A stretch of DNA of 40,174 bases from Chthoniobacteraceae bacterium (GTDB lineage Bacteria; Verrucomicrobiota; Verrucomicrobiia; Chthoniobacterales; Chthoniobacteraceae). Under the pieces are notes generated by a model. The model did no database searches, had not been told where the DNA came from, and worked only from the letters and a program-made list of their open reading frames with translations. This document shows positions 23,062 to 30,753 of this stretch, one piece after another; position 1 is the first letter of the stretch, and each line of letters begins with the position of its first letter. Position numbers and translations under genes: made by a program. The stretch lies in contig CANJPY010000043.1 in NCBI GenBank assembly GCA_947476255.1, positions 1 to 40,174 on the forward strand. The letters run 5' to 3'.

Positions 23062-24177
23062 GTGAGAGAACTTGTCCCCCAAAATCTTGTTGTACTGCTG
23101 GGCGTTTTGTTTGGCGCCATGGTTGGCTCTTTTTTGAACGTCTGCATCTATCGGTTGCCTCGCGGTATCTCGGTCGCGAAGCCGGCGCGTTCTTTCTGTC
23201 CGGGCTGCGAAAAGACGATTCCTTGGTACCACAACATCCCTGTGCTCTCTTGGTTGGTGCTTCGGGGGAAGTGCGCGGGTTGTCAGCAGGCCATCCCCTC
23301 CCGCTATCTTCTGGTCGAAGTTCTCACTGCGGTTTTGTTTGGCGGTATCGTCTGGAAGTTCTGGGGCAGTTCGGCTTTTGTGATCCCCCCGTATTTCCTC
23401 TTCGTGAGTCTTCTGCTCGTGGCCACTTTTGTGGACTTTGAGCACATGATTATCCCAGATGAAGTCACCTGGGGGGGCGTCCTCGCCGGACTTGTTTGCG
23501 CCCTTTGCGTTCCCGCCCTGCACTCCGTTTCTTCACGTCTAGATTCGCTGCTGATGGCGGGCATTGGGGCTCTAGCTGGTTATGGAATACTCTGGTGCGT
23601 CGTGGAATTGGGGCGCCTTGTCTTCGGGCGGCGGAAGGTTACGTTTGAGACAAACACGGAGGCAGTCTGGACGCGCTCGGGCGACACGGCGGAACTTGTC
23701 GTGGACGGAGAAGCCCTCGACTGGAGCGGCCTTTTTCCTCGGGGAACGGAATCCGTTTTGATGGAATTTGAGGAGGCTCAAGTGGATGGTCGCAGGCTTT
23801 CGGGCTCTTCGGCCGTCTGGAAGTTTGAGTCCCTCGCGGTCGATCGGCAGAACTTTGATTTAAACCAAGTCGACCAGGTTAAAGCGCGCCTGCGCTCGAT
23901 TGTTTTACCGCGGGAAGTCATGGGCTATGGAGACGTCAAGTTTTTGGCGGCTATTGGAGCTTTTACGGGCTGGAAAGCCGTGTTTTTCACTCTTCTGAGC
24001 GGCTCCATCGTTGGTGCGGGATTGGGGCTGCTCGCATTGCTTACGGGCGGTCGTGAGTGGTCGGGGAAAATTCCGTTCGGACCTTACCTCGCTTTGGGAG
24101 CGCTCCTTTGGCTGGTCATGGGGAAAGAGCTTTGGGGGGCGTATTGGGCGTTGATTTACAACGGGGCAGGGCAGTGA
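23062..24177 (+). CDS. Type 4 prepilin peptidase/N-methyltransferase with cytoplasmic insert
   Basis: This membrane aspartyl protease cleaves and N-methylates prepilins and pseudopilins such as the one at 1.7-2.3 kb. Seen: an N-terminal DUF2/DiS_P_DiS domain with a GSFLNVCIYRLPRG block and the zinc-binding pairs C46-x2-C49 and C71-x2-C74 (CPGC, CAGC). Catalytic Asp125 lies in VDFEHMIIPDE and Asp291 in MGYGDVKF. Six to eight hydrophobic segments follow the usual PilD topology. At 371 aa it is about 90 residues longer than typical; the surplus is a soluble insert at about 192-283, between the two catalytic halves and just before the GYGD motif. The start is a GTG; no nearer ATG preserves the N-terminal helix. 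The GTTGG/CCAAC inverted repeat directly before the start could be an operator, but that is speculative. Confidence 0.92.
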   Translation: MRELVPQNLVVLLGVLFGAMVGSFLNVCIYRLPRGISVAKPARSFCPGCEKTIPWYHNIPVLSWLVLRGKCAGCQQAIPSRYLLVEVLTAVLFGGIVWKFWGSSAFVIPPYFLFVSLLLVATFVDFEHMIIPDEVTWGGVLAGLVCALCVPALHSVSSRLDSLLMAGIGALAGYGILWCVVELGRLVFGRRKVTFETNTEAVWTRSGDTAELVVDGEALDWSGLFPRGTESVLMEFEEAQVDGRRLSGSSAVWKFESLAVDRQNFDLNQVDQVKARLRSIVLPREVMGYGDVKFLAAIGAFTGWKAVFFTLLSGSIVGAGLGLLALLTGGREWSGKIPFGPYLALGALLWLVMGKELWGAYWALIYNGAGQ

Positions 24178-24399
24178 AGGTCTGGAAAAAGCGGTTTGCC
24201 GGCGGTTTGACGGGATACAATCTGGTGGGGTAATTGACAGCAGAAAAGCGCCTGATAACTCGCTTTGATTATGAAGCTTGTTGCGAGCTGGGCATGAGAT
24301 GTGACAAAAGCTTTTCTCTTCGATTACGCGGAGGCTTCAGAGGAGTCCGTGTAGAGCGAGATGAGTGACTGCACACAATCCTGCGCCATAGTTTTGCTG

Positions 24400-24747
24400 C
24401 TACCCGTTGGCTGCAGCGGCACAGGACATCAGCACTATCATGCCAATAAATCCCAGTACAGCGATTGCACATGCAAACAAAAACATCCGAGGAAGATGCT
24501 CTCGAAGTTTAATCAAATTCCGTTTCTCGGCCGAAACTTGATTGCTGTCATCCATTGAGAGCAGCTGGTCAGGAGAAAGAAAGAGCGCCAGAACCTGCTT
24601 GGGATCAGACAACAACTGCCATTGCGTCACTTCTTGTCGATATACATTCCCGAGCCTCCTCACGGCAGAAAACCATCGAATCAACTCAACCACGTTCAAC
24701 AACATGGCCAGAGCCAATGAAATTGAAAAAAATAATCTTAGCAACAA
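24400..24747 (-). CDS. Small two-span membrane protein, unknown
   Basis: This frame encodes up to 115 aa with two hydrophobic segments. One is at the N-terminus (LFFSISLALAMLLNVVELI) and the other near the C-terminus (MFLFACAIAVLGFIGMIVLM). They flank a polar middle that would face the cytoplasm or periplasm. I do not recognise a family. The first codon is a TTG; an ATG at 24705 would shorten the first helix. No Shine-Dalgarno sequence is evident. It stands alone at the edge of the decayed region. The 222 bp between the prepilin peptidase and this gene show nothing recognisable. A chance open frame is possible, though two clean membrane helices argue for a real gene. Confidence 0.5.
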   Translation of the reverse strand: MLLRLFFSISLALAMLLNVVELIRWFSAVRRLGNVYRQEVTQWQLLSDPKQVLALFLSPDQLLSMDDSNQVSAEKRNLIKLREHLPRMFLFACAIAVLGFIGMIVLMSCAAAANG

Positions 24748-24767
24748 AGAGTAATCGGTCCGACATT

Positions 24768-25797
24768 TTAACGGTTCTTTTCAGAAAGAGTGAGTTCGTC
24801 GCTGGCATTGTATGCGAAGGATTGGTTGGCCGCGGTCGCGCCTGTGGGCGTCCGGTTCCAGGAGATGATGCGTCCCGCGACATCGTACCCGAAGCGATGA
24901 ACCGAGAACGGCGTGCCATTGAGCGAATGCGTGCGCGCCTCCGGCGGGCGCGCACTGGCGCCAGGGGCTGTGGCCGGAAGATACGTCATGGAGGTGACCA
25001 AGCCGCTGGGGGCAGGCAAGGTGTCCAGTCGGTTGAGCGCCGTGGTGTACCCGAAGGTGAAAGTGCCGAGCCCATTTGTGATTTTGGATGTGCGTCCGAG
25101 GGTGTCAGTAGTGATTGTCTCACTGCGCAGCAAGGTGGTGGAGGCGTCTTTTAGAAGCTTCTGGGTGATGGGCCGGTTTTGCCAGTCGTAGACCCACTGG
25201 AGGCGATCATCGGTGAGAGGACCATCGAGTGTATTCAACGCCCCAGCCCCAGCGACAGCGGTGCTCAGAGGCAAATACGCATAAAGCGTGGTGCCTAGAG
25301 ATTCGGTTGTGGAGAACAGGCGTCCGAGATTGAGGGGTTCGTACTTACAGGAAACATCCGAGGCGCCATTATCCGCGGCGTTATTGATATAATCTTCGAG
25401 CTTGAGCCTGCCATCGGCAAAATACCGGCAACTCACCGTGGGATGACCGCTCCCTTGATCCTTGGGATTGGTGACACTGGATAAACGCCCGCTTCGAGGT
25501 TCGTAGGTGTACGAGGTTTTGGTCACGCCATCGGGCAGGATTTTTTCGGTGGGCCGTCCTTGAATATCCCGTTTCCATTCGGTCACTCTGCCGGCGGGAT
25601 CGGTGAGTTTGCTGAGGCTGCCGCAACTGCACCACGAATACGCGACGGGGCGGGCATCGGGGCCGAAGTCGGGAATCTTCTGCCGGATATTGGTGTAGAA
25701 ACTCTGTGTCCATCGGCCCGCCCGATCTTTTGAAGCGACCAAATCCAGGCGTTCGTACGCGAATTGCTCCGTTGAACCGTCGGGATAAGTGATCAGC
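24768..25797 (-). pseudogene. RHS-repeat protein fragment, broken at both ends
   Basis: About 340 codons encode YD/RHS repeats: TYPDGSTEQFAYERLD, DRAGRWTQ, SLSKLTDPAGRVTEWKRDIQ, GRLSSVTNPKDQG, SFSVHRFGYDVAGR-like units and a final SFAYNASDELTLSEKN. Intact RHS proteins are large secreted shells, often carrying a C-terminal toxin. This piece has no signal peptide, no N-terminal delivery domain, no RHS core end (the DPxGxxDGxNxY-type motif) and no toxin domain. The open frame continues upstream into the TA operon only by accident; RHS homology begins at about 25797, where a toxin gene is cut off. It is therefore a relic of a larger gene carried here by recombination. Confidence 0.75.
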
Positions 25798-25900
25798 GTG
25801 GGGCGAATGCTTTTGCCGCGTTTGGTTTGTCGAGGGTGATGTGGTCGGCGATGGCATCCAGATCGCTTAATGCGGGTTCTGTCCAGACTAGTTGAGCCAT
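25793..25900 (-). pseudogene. RelE/ParE-family toxin, truncated after about 33 codons
   Basis: This 35-codon frame starts at an ATG overlapping the antitoxin stop by 13 bp, as toxin genes of this type do. The N-terminus MAQLVWTEPALSDLDAIADH and then ITLDKPNAAKAF matches the start of ParE/RelE-type toxins (first strand and two helices). It then runs into APR-stop exactly where the RHS fragment begins, so about 60 residues, including the RNase or gyrase-binding core, are gone. The toxin cannot be active. Confidence 0.8.
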
Positions 25901-26145
25901 CGTCCCATTCTGTTTTTGGCTTCCTCATGGGAGATGACTCTTCCTTGATCGATCGCTTGTTCTGCTCGTGCGATGCCTTCAAGTACGACAATCCGTTGGT
26001 TGAGTGCTTCAAAAGAGTCTACGTCGATCAAGTATGCAGCAGGTCGGTCGTGCTGGGTGATGAGAACAGGTTCGTGATCTTTTTCGAGATCAGCGATAAT
26101 CTCCGTGGCTTTGCGTTTGAGGGTCGTCGCGAGTTCAGTTCTCAT
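25888..26145 (-). CDS. Phd/YefM-family antitoxin (orphaned)
   Basis: This 85-aa antitoxin would bind its operator and neutralise a RelE/ParE toxin. Seen: an N-terminal Phd-fold DNA-binding part (MRTELATTLKRKATEIIADL, PVLITQHDRPAAYLIDVDSF) and a C-terminal charged helix (EEAKNRMGRWLN) that would wrap the toxin. The start is the ATG at 26145; the frame also reads from a GTG at 26166, with no better signal. The toxin frame downstream overlaps but is truncated, so the antitoxin is a solitary survivor. It could still repress its promoter or protect against related toxins. Confidence 0.88.
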   Translation of the reverse strand: MRTELATTLKRKATEIIADLEKDHEPVLITQHDRPAAYLIDVDSFEALNQRIVVLEGIARAEQAIDQGRVISHEEAKNRMGRWLN

Positions 26146-26164
26146 GAAGTGATACTCTCGGGCC

Positions 26165-26262
26165 ACTGTCCCCGAGTGTAAGGCAGGATCCGTTTATAAA
26201 AACTTTCCCTCAGGCAAACGGCCACGGGCGAGGTCCTAGCCGAAACTCTATATGGGGACAGT
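26165..26262. repeat. 9-bp perfect inverted repeat pair framing 80 bp
   Basis: ACTGTCCCC (26165-26173) and GGGGACAGT (26254-26262) are exact inverted copies about 80 bp apart, just upstream of the antitoxin. This motif resembles the arms of REP or MITE-like repeats seen near mobile genes in other bacteria (recollection). It may instead belong to the TA promoter. No gene lies between the arms. Confidence 0.4.
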
Positions 26263-26280
26263 CGGGAGGATGGCACGCAA

Positions 26281-26339
26281 CGCCACTCCCCGCGGAGACG
26301 GTAGTTTTCAAAATGACGGCAGCCATAGGCTCTGCGCAA
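26281..26339 (-). mobile_element. Remnant of an ISL3-family transposase C-terminus
   Basis: The minus-strand reading RRAYGCRHFENYRLR matches the end of the 71-1252 transposase (RRAYGFRNFQNYRLR) at 12 of 15 residues. Similarity stops on both sides, so only about 45-60 bp survive. The sequence differs at many bases, so this is an old remnant of a related element, not a copy of the one at the window's left end. Confidence 0.7.
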
Positions 26340-26391
26340 CAGTTCCGCCTAAAGCCAGCAAAACAACATCAAACGAGGCGTTTATCTCCAA

Positions 26392-26733
26392 ATGAGAACA
26401 ATCATTCGCACATCCATCATCGCAACCACGCTCTGCTTGGGAGTCGTCGCATGCGACTCCCAAGAAGAAAAGACACGGAAGGCATCTCTCGAGGGAAAAG
26501 CAGAATCTCTCGAGAACAAAGCCGACGCTGTACGAGTCCAAACCAAAACAGATGCAGCAAATGGTAAGACAACCGGAAAGCTTCAGGCAGACGTCGACAA
26601 AGAAAACGCCGAAGCTCGAGCCAAAGCAGATAAAAAGGCTGCTGATGAGGCATCAAAAAACGTGAAAAAATCTGGCGAAAACGCCGCCGAGGCGCTCGAA
26701 AACAAGGCAAAGGAGACACGTGACCAGAAATGA
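26392..26733 (+). CDS. Small lipoprotein with charged helical repeats
   Basis: This 113-aa exported lipoprotein has unknown role. Seen: a basic N-terminus and short hydrophobic helix ending in the lipobox LGVVAC (Cys21 would be lipidated). The rest is rich in Lys, Glu and Ala, with imperfect heptad-like units such as KAESLENKADAV, KENAEARAKADKKAADE and NAAEALENKAKE, which suggests a long alpha-helix or coiled coil similar to other small envelope lipoproteins. The ATG at 26392 is the only sensible start. It precedes the DUF2934 gene by 41 bp on the same strand and may be co-transcribed with it. Confidence 0.75.
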   Translation: MRTIIRTSIIATTLCLGVVACDSQEEKTRKASLEGKAESLENKADAVRVQTKTDAANGKTTGKLQADVDKENAEARAKADKKAADEASKNVKKSGENAAEALENKAKETRDQK

Positions 26734-26774
26734 GGGGAAGACCGTTCTCTTGAAGTCATGAAACTCAATCACTG

Positions 26775-27563
26775 ATGCATTTTATGGCACCTGAAAAAAC
26801 AGAACATTCGCAAGATGCCGGCCCTCATCCCCACAATCCTGCCCATCAAACTGGAGCCCATCCGGGGGCATCTCAACTGGATGTGCCCGAGGCTGGAAAC
26901 CCTGGAGCGCATCTGGAAATAGTGGGGGAGGGTCCTGTCGATGAGGTGCTCGGAGCGGTTCTCGACGTTGGCCTGTCTGGTTTTAGTGAGCGCACAATGG
27001 AAGAACTGACCATCGCGGCTGTAGAACACGAGTTTTGGCTCAATACTCATGTCTCCCAGGCTCATTCAAAGAACGGAGAGGAGTACGCGGTTTTTGAGCC
27101 TGCCTATCGGATCGGATACACCCTGTACGGCCCCCAAAGAGGACATGAACGCAGCTTTGACGAGGTGGAACATCACTTGCGTCGGGAGTACGAGCTTACG
27201 GAATCGACGCTCCCTTGGGACAAAGCCCGCGCGGCAGCGCACGCCGCATGGAAAAGGGTGCACGACAGACAGCTTGCCACGATTGAGTTCCTGAAAAGAA
27301 GGCAACGCTTCTCTCTTGAGCATCCGCTCGTGTCACATTCCGCCATCGCAGAAAGTGCCTGGTTTATTTATGAGAACACGGGGTACCCCCAAGGGCACGC
27401 GCTGGACCACTGGTTGCAAGCTGAACACGAGCAACAAGAGCATGAGGCCATCGCCCTTAGGGCGTGGTTGATTTATGAAAATGCAGGCCATCCCCAAGGG
27501 CGCGCGCTGGACCACTGGTTGAGAGCCGAGCGCGAACATGCAGCCTTGAGGAGAGCCGCATAG
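26775..27563 (+). CDS. Protein with two tandem DUF2934 motifs
   Basis: This 262-aa soluble, His-rich protein has unknown function. Seen: an N-terminal polar region (about 1-60), a middle part of unknown fold (YAVFEPAYRIGYTLYG, ERSFDEVEHHLRREY, LPWDKARAAAHAAWKRVHDR), and two near-identical C-terminal DUF2934 units. These are AIAESAWFIYENTGYPQGH followed by ALDHWLQAE, and AIALRAWLIYENAGHPQGR followed by ALDHWLRAE. The two units are similar enough at the DNA level to be a recent duplication. DUF2934 motifs are small helix pairs often found in stress-related loci. The start may be ATG 26775 or 26784. It is followed by a hairpin at 27608. Confidence 0.7.
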   Translation: MHFMAPEKTEHSQDAGPHPHNPAHQTGAHPGASQLDVPEAGNPGAHLEIVGEGPVDEVLGAVLDVGLSGFSERTMEELTIAAVEHEFWLNTHVSQAHSKNGEEYAVFEPAYRIGYTLYGPQRGHERSFDEVEHHLRREYELTESTLPWDKARAAAHAAWKRVHDRQLATIEFLKRRQRFSLEHPLVSHSAIAESAWFIYENTGYPQGHALDHWLQAEHEQQEHEAIALRAWLIYENAGHPQGRALDHWLRAEREHAALRRAA

Positions 27564-27607
27564 GGCGAACGCAGCGCATCAAGATTAGCCCGCACACGTA
27601 AATAACT

Positions 27608-27627
27608 CCAGCATTGTTATATGCTGG
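27608..27627 (+). terminator. Hairpin after the DUF2934 gene, possible terminator
   Basis: A perfect 7-bp stem (CCAGCAT/ATGCTGG) with a 6-base loop lies 45 bp after the gene. There is no tight U-run after it (only CAATTTCTT), so termination is plausible but unproven. Confidence 0.4.
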
Positions 27628-27694
27628 CCCGCAATTTCTTAAAGGTGACTGAGGTGGCCTGAAAAAATCGATTCTTTAGTAACCTATTATAAAA

Positions 27695-27868
27695 ATGAAA
27701 ACGTATCTCCTCTTGATTCCTGTCATGTCGATCGGTTCACTCCTTTTGATTTCCTGCACAACAGTGGTTAAAGAACCCACGCACACGATCTCTACCCAAA
27801 CGGACACCACAAGGACACCGTCCTCCACTAGCACCACAGTGACCCGCGAAAGCACTGGACATTACTGA
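27695..27868 (+). CDS. 57-aa Thr/Ser-rich lipoprotein
   Basis: This short gene encodes MKTYLLLIPVMSIGSLLL followed by the lipobox residues I-S-C (Cys21). The mature tail is rich in Thr and Ser (TISTQTDTTRTPSSTSTTVT). It is an apparent exported lipoprotein with no recognisable domain. It follows the hairpin at 27608-27627, so it probably has its own promoter; TATTATAAAA about 10 bases before the ATG is AT-rich but was not assigned boxes. Similar small entericidin-like lipoproteins exist, but no family is assigned. Confidence 0.6.
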   Translation: MKTYLLLIPVMSIGSLLLISCTTVVKEPTHTISTQTDTTRTPSSTSTTVTRESTGHY

Positions 27869-28472
27869 CGGGTATATTTGGGGGCAGGCGAAGGCTCAGT
27901 GGCCCATTTAGTAATGGTGGCGACCTCTGTGAGTGCTGCGTCATCAAAGCGTCTTTCCACCGCTAGCCTGTAAGTTGGCCGCCATGAGACAAGACGTGCG
28001 CGTTTGCTCATGCCTGTGGAGCGTTTGCGCAGGTGAGCTAGAATTTCAACGGCTGGAAAGAAAGGTGGTGCCGTCGATAAACGCTCTGTAAACGCGATCT
28101 GGGGATCTTCGCGCGGATGAAACGTGTTCATCTACAGAGTAAAGCGTCCGTATAGCGCAATGTCTTTAGCGCGCCCCTCGCCCATACCGCGCGCGCGAGT
28201 TGCGCAAATGGGGCTAAATGCATTTTCTTACCAATTGAAGAGGCACACCAAAACGTCCTCGATGCAACCCTTCCCAGCGGGACGCTGCAGAGTAGTCACG
28301 TTTAAACCGTCCCTTCAGGGCTTCATCCTTTTTGCGACCGCGTTTCTCAGGGTGTTGCCCTAAGCTATCATAACCCGCCCAGTCGAGGCTCAGGAAAGAT
28401 CCTGAATATTTCACTGAACTGAGGTGCTATTATTTAATCAAAAAAATTTATAAAATAATTAAATTCAGCTGC
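27869..28472. other. Gap without a convincing gene
   Basis: Two minus-strand open frames (27862-28131, 89 codons; 28214-28414, 66 codons) are present but show no recognised family, and one overlaps the lipoprotein gene. The stretch holds a GC-rich dispersed repeat (28165-28218) and, just before the IS630 frame, a very AT-rich segment (28430-28470) beginning with GAGGTGCTATTATTT, which may be the left end of that element. Confidence 0.4.
28165..28218 (+). repeat. GC-rich 54-bp dispersed repeat, copy 1
   Basis: It aligns without gaps to 30525-30578 (offset 2360) at about three quarters identity by eye. The shared core is GCGCGCCCC, then ACCGCGCGCGCGAG, then AAATGG. Both copies are between genes. 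Confidence 0.6.
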
Positions 28473-29542
28473 ATGGAGCGCCCAGCAACTCAAATCGTTC
28501 TAACTCAACATGAGACCAACCAACTCGTCTCAATGTCGCGAAAACCAAAAATACAGGCCCAGTACGCCCTGCGAGCCCAGCTTATTCTGAAGGCAGCCAA
28601 GGGTGTCTCCGGTCTGGAACTAGCAAAGCAACTGGGGGTTCTGCGGGCATTTTCAGCAAGTGGAGGGTGCGATTTGAAAGCGAGGGCTGCGACGGATTGC
28701 TGGATGACTTCCGTCTCGGGAGGTCGCCGAAAATAGACTTAGAAAAACTGCGGGAAAGGCTCCTGAATCAACTCGATGAACCGACATCAACTGGCTTCGC
28801 GAGATAGGGTGGCACGCTCCTGAGCAAAGCCTTAAATGTATCCGCCTATAGCGTGTGGAGCATTCTTAGACGCCTTGGCATCAGCCTGAAGCGGCGCCGC
28901 AGTTGGTGTGTCTGCACGGATCCACAGCGCACCCAAAAGTCGGCCGACATTGTGGGCCTTTATCTCGCGCCACCGGAGAACGCAGTGGTGCTCAGTTTTG
29001 ATGAGACGCCATGTATTCAGGCATTGGAGAGGGAGGAGGGTTGGCTGAAAATGCCTGACGGGCGTGCACTAATCGGGTTCGCCCATGAGTACAATCGGCA
29101 CGGAACGAGCACCCTCTTTGCAGGCCTCAATGTGGCTACCGGGCGGCTCACAGGAGGGCGTTTCAAACGTAAAAGGTGTGAGGATTTCCTGAAGTTCATG
29201 AATCAAGTGGTGGCACAGCATCCAGGCAAGGAACTGCATGTGATTTTGGACAACCTGAGTACGCACGAGGTGGAAAAGGGGGCGTGGGCCAAAGCCCATC
29301 CGGAAGTGCACTTTCACTTCACGCCGACGCATGCCTCATGGCTAAATCAGGTGGAGGTCAGCTTTGGTATACTAACGGTTAAAGCATTGAGGGGAATGAG
29401 CTTTTGGTCTGTGAAGGAGCTCATTTCCCAGATTGATGCCTTCATCGCTGCTTACAATCAAGAGCCTGCTCCATTTGAATGGACGCGGATCAAAGTAAAC
29501 GCAAAGACATCCACGGGTAAAAACGCGAATTTATTCAAGTAG
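28473..29542 (+). mobile_element. IS630-family transposase, frameshifted and with an in-frame stop
   Basis: The first part (28473 to about 28640) encodes an IS630-type helix-turn-helix N-terminus (ALRAQLILKAAKGVSGLELA). It continues in another frame as VSAGIFSKWRVRFESEGCDG and then LLDDFRLGRSPKI, so about one base is missing near 28640. A TAG at 28805-28807 stands where a Trp codon is expected, and the same frame then carries the catalytic half. There, VVLSFDETPCIQALER supplies the first Asp, HVILDNLSTH the second, and SWLNQVEVSFGIL the Glu. Two lesions make it inactive as written. Its right edge cuts the SUMF1 pseudogene at about 29563. The exact inverted repeats were not resolved. Confidence 0.85.
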
Positions 29543-29562
29543 CCACTAACGACTAATGTGCC

Positions 29563-30433
29563 CACCATCGGCCTCGAAGAGGAATCGGAAACCCAGGCGG
29601 CTGTGCCGGTGGGATCCGTCTCCGGTCCCGTTGGGTAGCCGCCAGCCGAGTCCTGTCGCCACTGCCACACGTTGCGGTGCATGTCGTACAAGCCCCACGG
29701 ATTTGCCTGCTTTTGCTTCACGAGATGCGTGGTTTGGTTCGAGTTATCGGAGAACCATCCCAACGCATCCAGGCTCGGACCCGAGTACAACGTCGTCGTT
29801 CCAGCCCTGCATGCATACTCCCATTCCGCCCCTGTCGGCAGACGCACCTGAACGCCAGAAATATGCTAGCGTAAACGCGCCAAAACACCCGGCAGTCGTC
29901 CCACGACTCATTCGCCGCCGGACAATGAGGGTCTCCCTGGAAGTGCGAAGGTTTTTTCCCGTCACGGCCTGCCACAACGCCTGCGTGCAGGAGCTGGCCG
30001 CCAGCCAAGTCCCTCGGTTCAACGTCACCTGATGTTGGACCTCATCGGGGGAGCGATCCTGCTCGCTCGTTGGAATGCCCATGGTGAATGTTCCCGGAAT
30101 AATTAGGCGAAATCGTTGGCTACCATTAGGAAACGGCAGGTCGGCATAGGTGCCAAACTGGTCCTGGCCACGCTGTGCTCCTGGCAATTCGGGCAACGGC
30201 CAGCGCACGACCATAAGGCGATAAGTCCACTGCGGCCAGTTAACGATGCCTTCTTTAAGGAGTACCTTCCACCTGTCCAGCCCCTTCGAGAGCGCCTCCA
30301 CTTGGGTAGGACCCTGCAACGGTTGGTCCGGGTTCAATACCGACAGTTGCTTGGCCAGCGCTTCCCCTTCGATGAGCTTGGGCGTGGCATCCGCCGCCCC
30401 CACCAGAGCGGTCAACGTGCACAGCAGGATCAC
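29563..30433 (-). pseudogene. SUMF1/formylglycine-generating-enzyme-domain protein, frameshifted and cut by IS630
   Basis: Three reading frames together give a SUMF1/FGE-sulfatase domain protein with a signal peptide (VILLCTLTALVGAADA; likely GTG start at 30433). Frame one carries RFRLIIPGTFTMG, DEVQHQVTLNRG and CTQALWQAVTGKN. A shift in the A-run near 29962 leads into a frame with KPSHFQGDPHCP and ESWDDC. A second shift near 29870 gives RLPTGAEWEYACRAGTTT and NPWGLYDMHRNVWQW. After SSSRPMVG the homology ends at the edge of the IS630 element, so the C-terminal third is missing. In exported relatives the domain is often structural or regulatory and is not a true sulfatase activator. It is dead here. 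Confidence 0.85.
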
Positions 30434-30524
30434 GAGGATCGGTGGGTCGGAAATAAGAGAAGTGGTTTTGTTCCTACCTCTTCTTCTTGCGGCCTGCTGA
30501 ACTTGGATTGATAGGAAAATGGAT

Positions 30525-30578
30525 TTTGGCGCGCCCCGCGTCCGCACCGCGCGCGCGAGGAGCAGAAATGGAGGCAAA
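30525..30578 (+). repeat. GC-rich 54-bp dispersed repeat, copy 2
   Basis: This is the counterpart of 28165-28218. It sits upstream of the proposed SUMF1 GTG start, which supports that start and argues that the longer open frame to 30643 is not coding. Seven bases downstream is GAGGTGCTATCATTT, nearly the same as the sequence at 28421. The rest of 30434-30676 shows no gene. Confidence 0.6.
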
Positions 30579-30676
30579 AGCGAGGTGCTATCATTTGAAC
30601 CGCCGTCAAAGGGCAAGCGCAGTGCAGGACGTCTTAGGCGCACTCCGCACCCGGACGTGCGTGATGCCTTAAGTGA

Positions 30677-30753
30677 GGGTCTATGCCGAAGTTTGGGGAG
30701 GGGGGTGTTGTAGGTTGAAGGTCGGTTTGGGTTGTTGATTTAGGGGGGGACGG
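30677..30753 (-). repeat. Dispersed 79-bp repeat, copy 2, overlapping the jetD stop
   Basis: This is the reverse-oriented partner of 1258-1336. It encodes the last four codons (SVPP) and the TAA of jetD and extends 63 bp beyond. The shared order of blocks is the same as in copy 1. Confidence 0.7.

Noticed and set aside
27862..28131. 89-codon minus-strand frame after the small lipoprotein gene
   Set aside because: No family recognised, it overlaps the end of the lipoprotein gene, and no ribosome site; kept only as part of the unassigned gap.
30433..30643. Extension of the SUMF1 frame upstream to 30643
   Set aside because: It runs through a GC-rich dispersed repeat, and the signal peptide begins only at the GTG near 30433.
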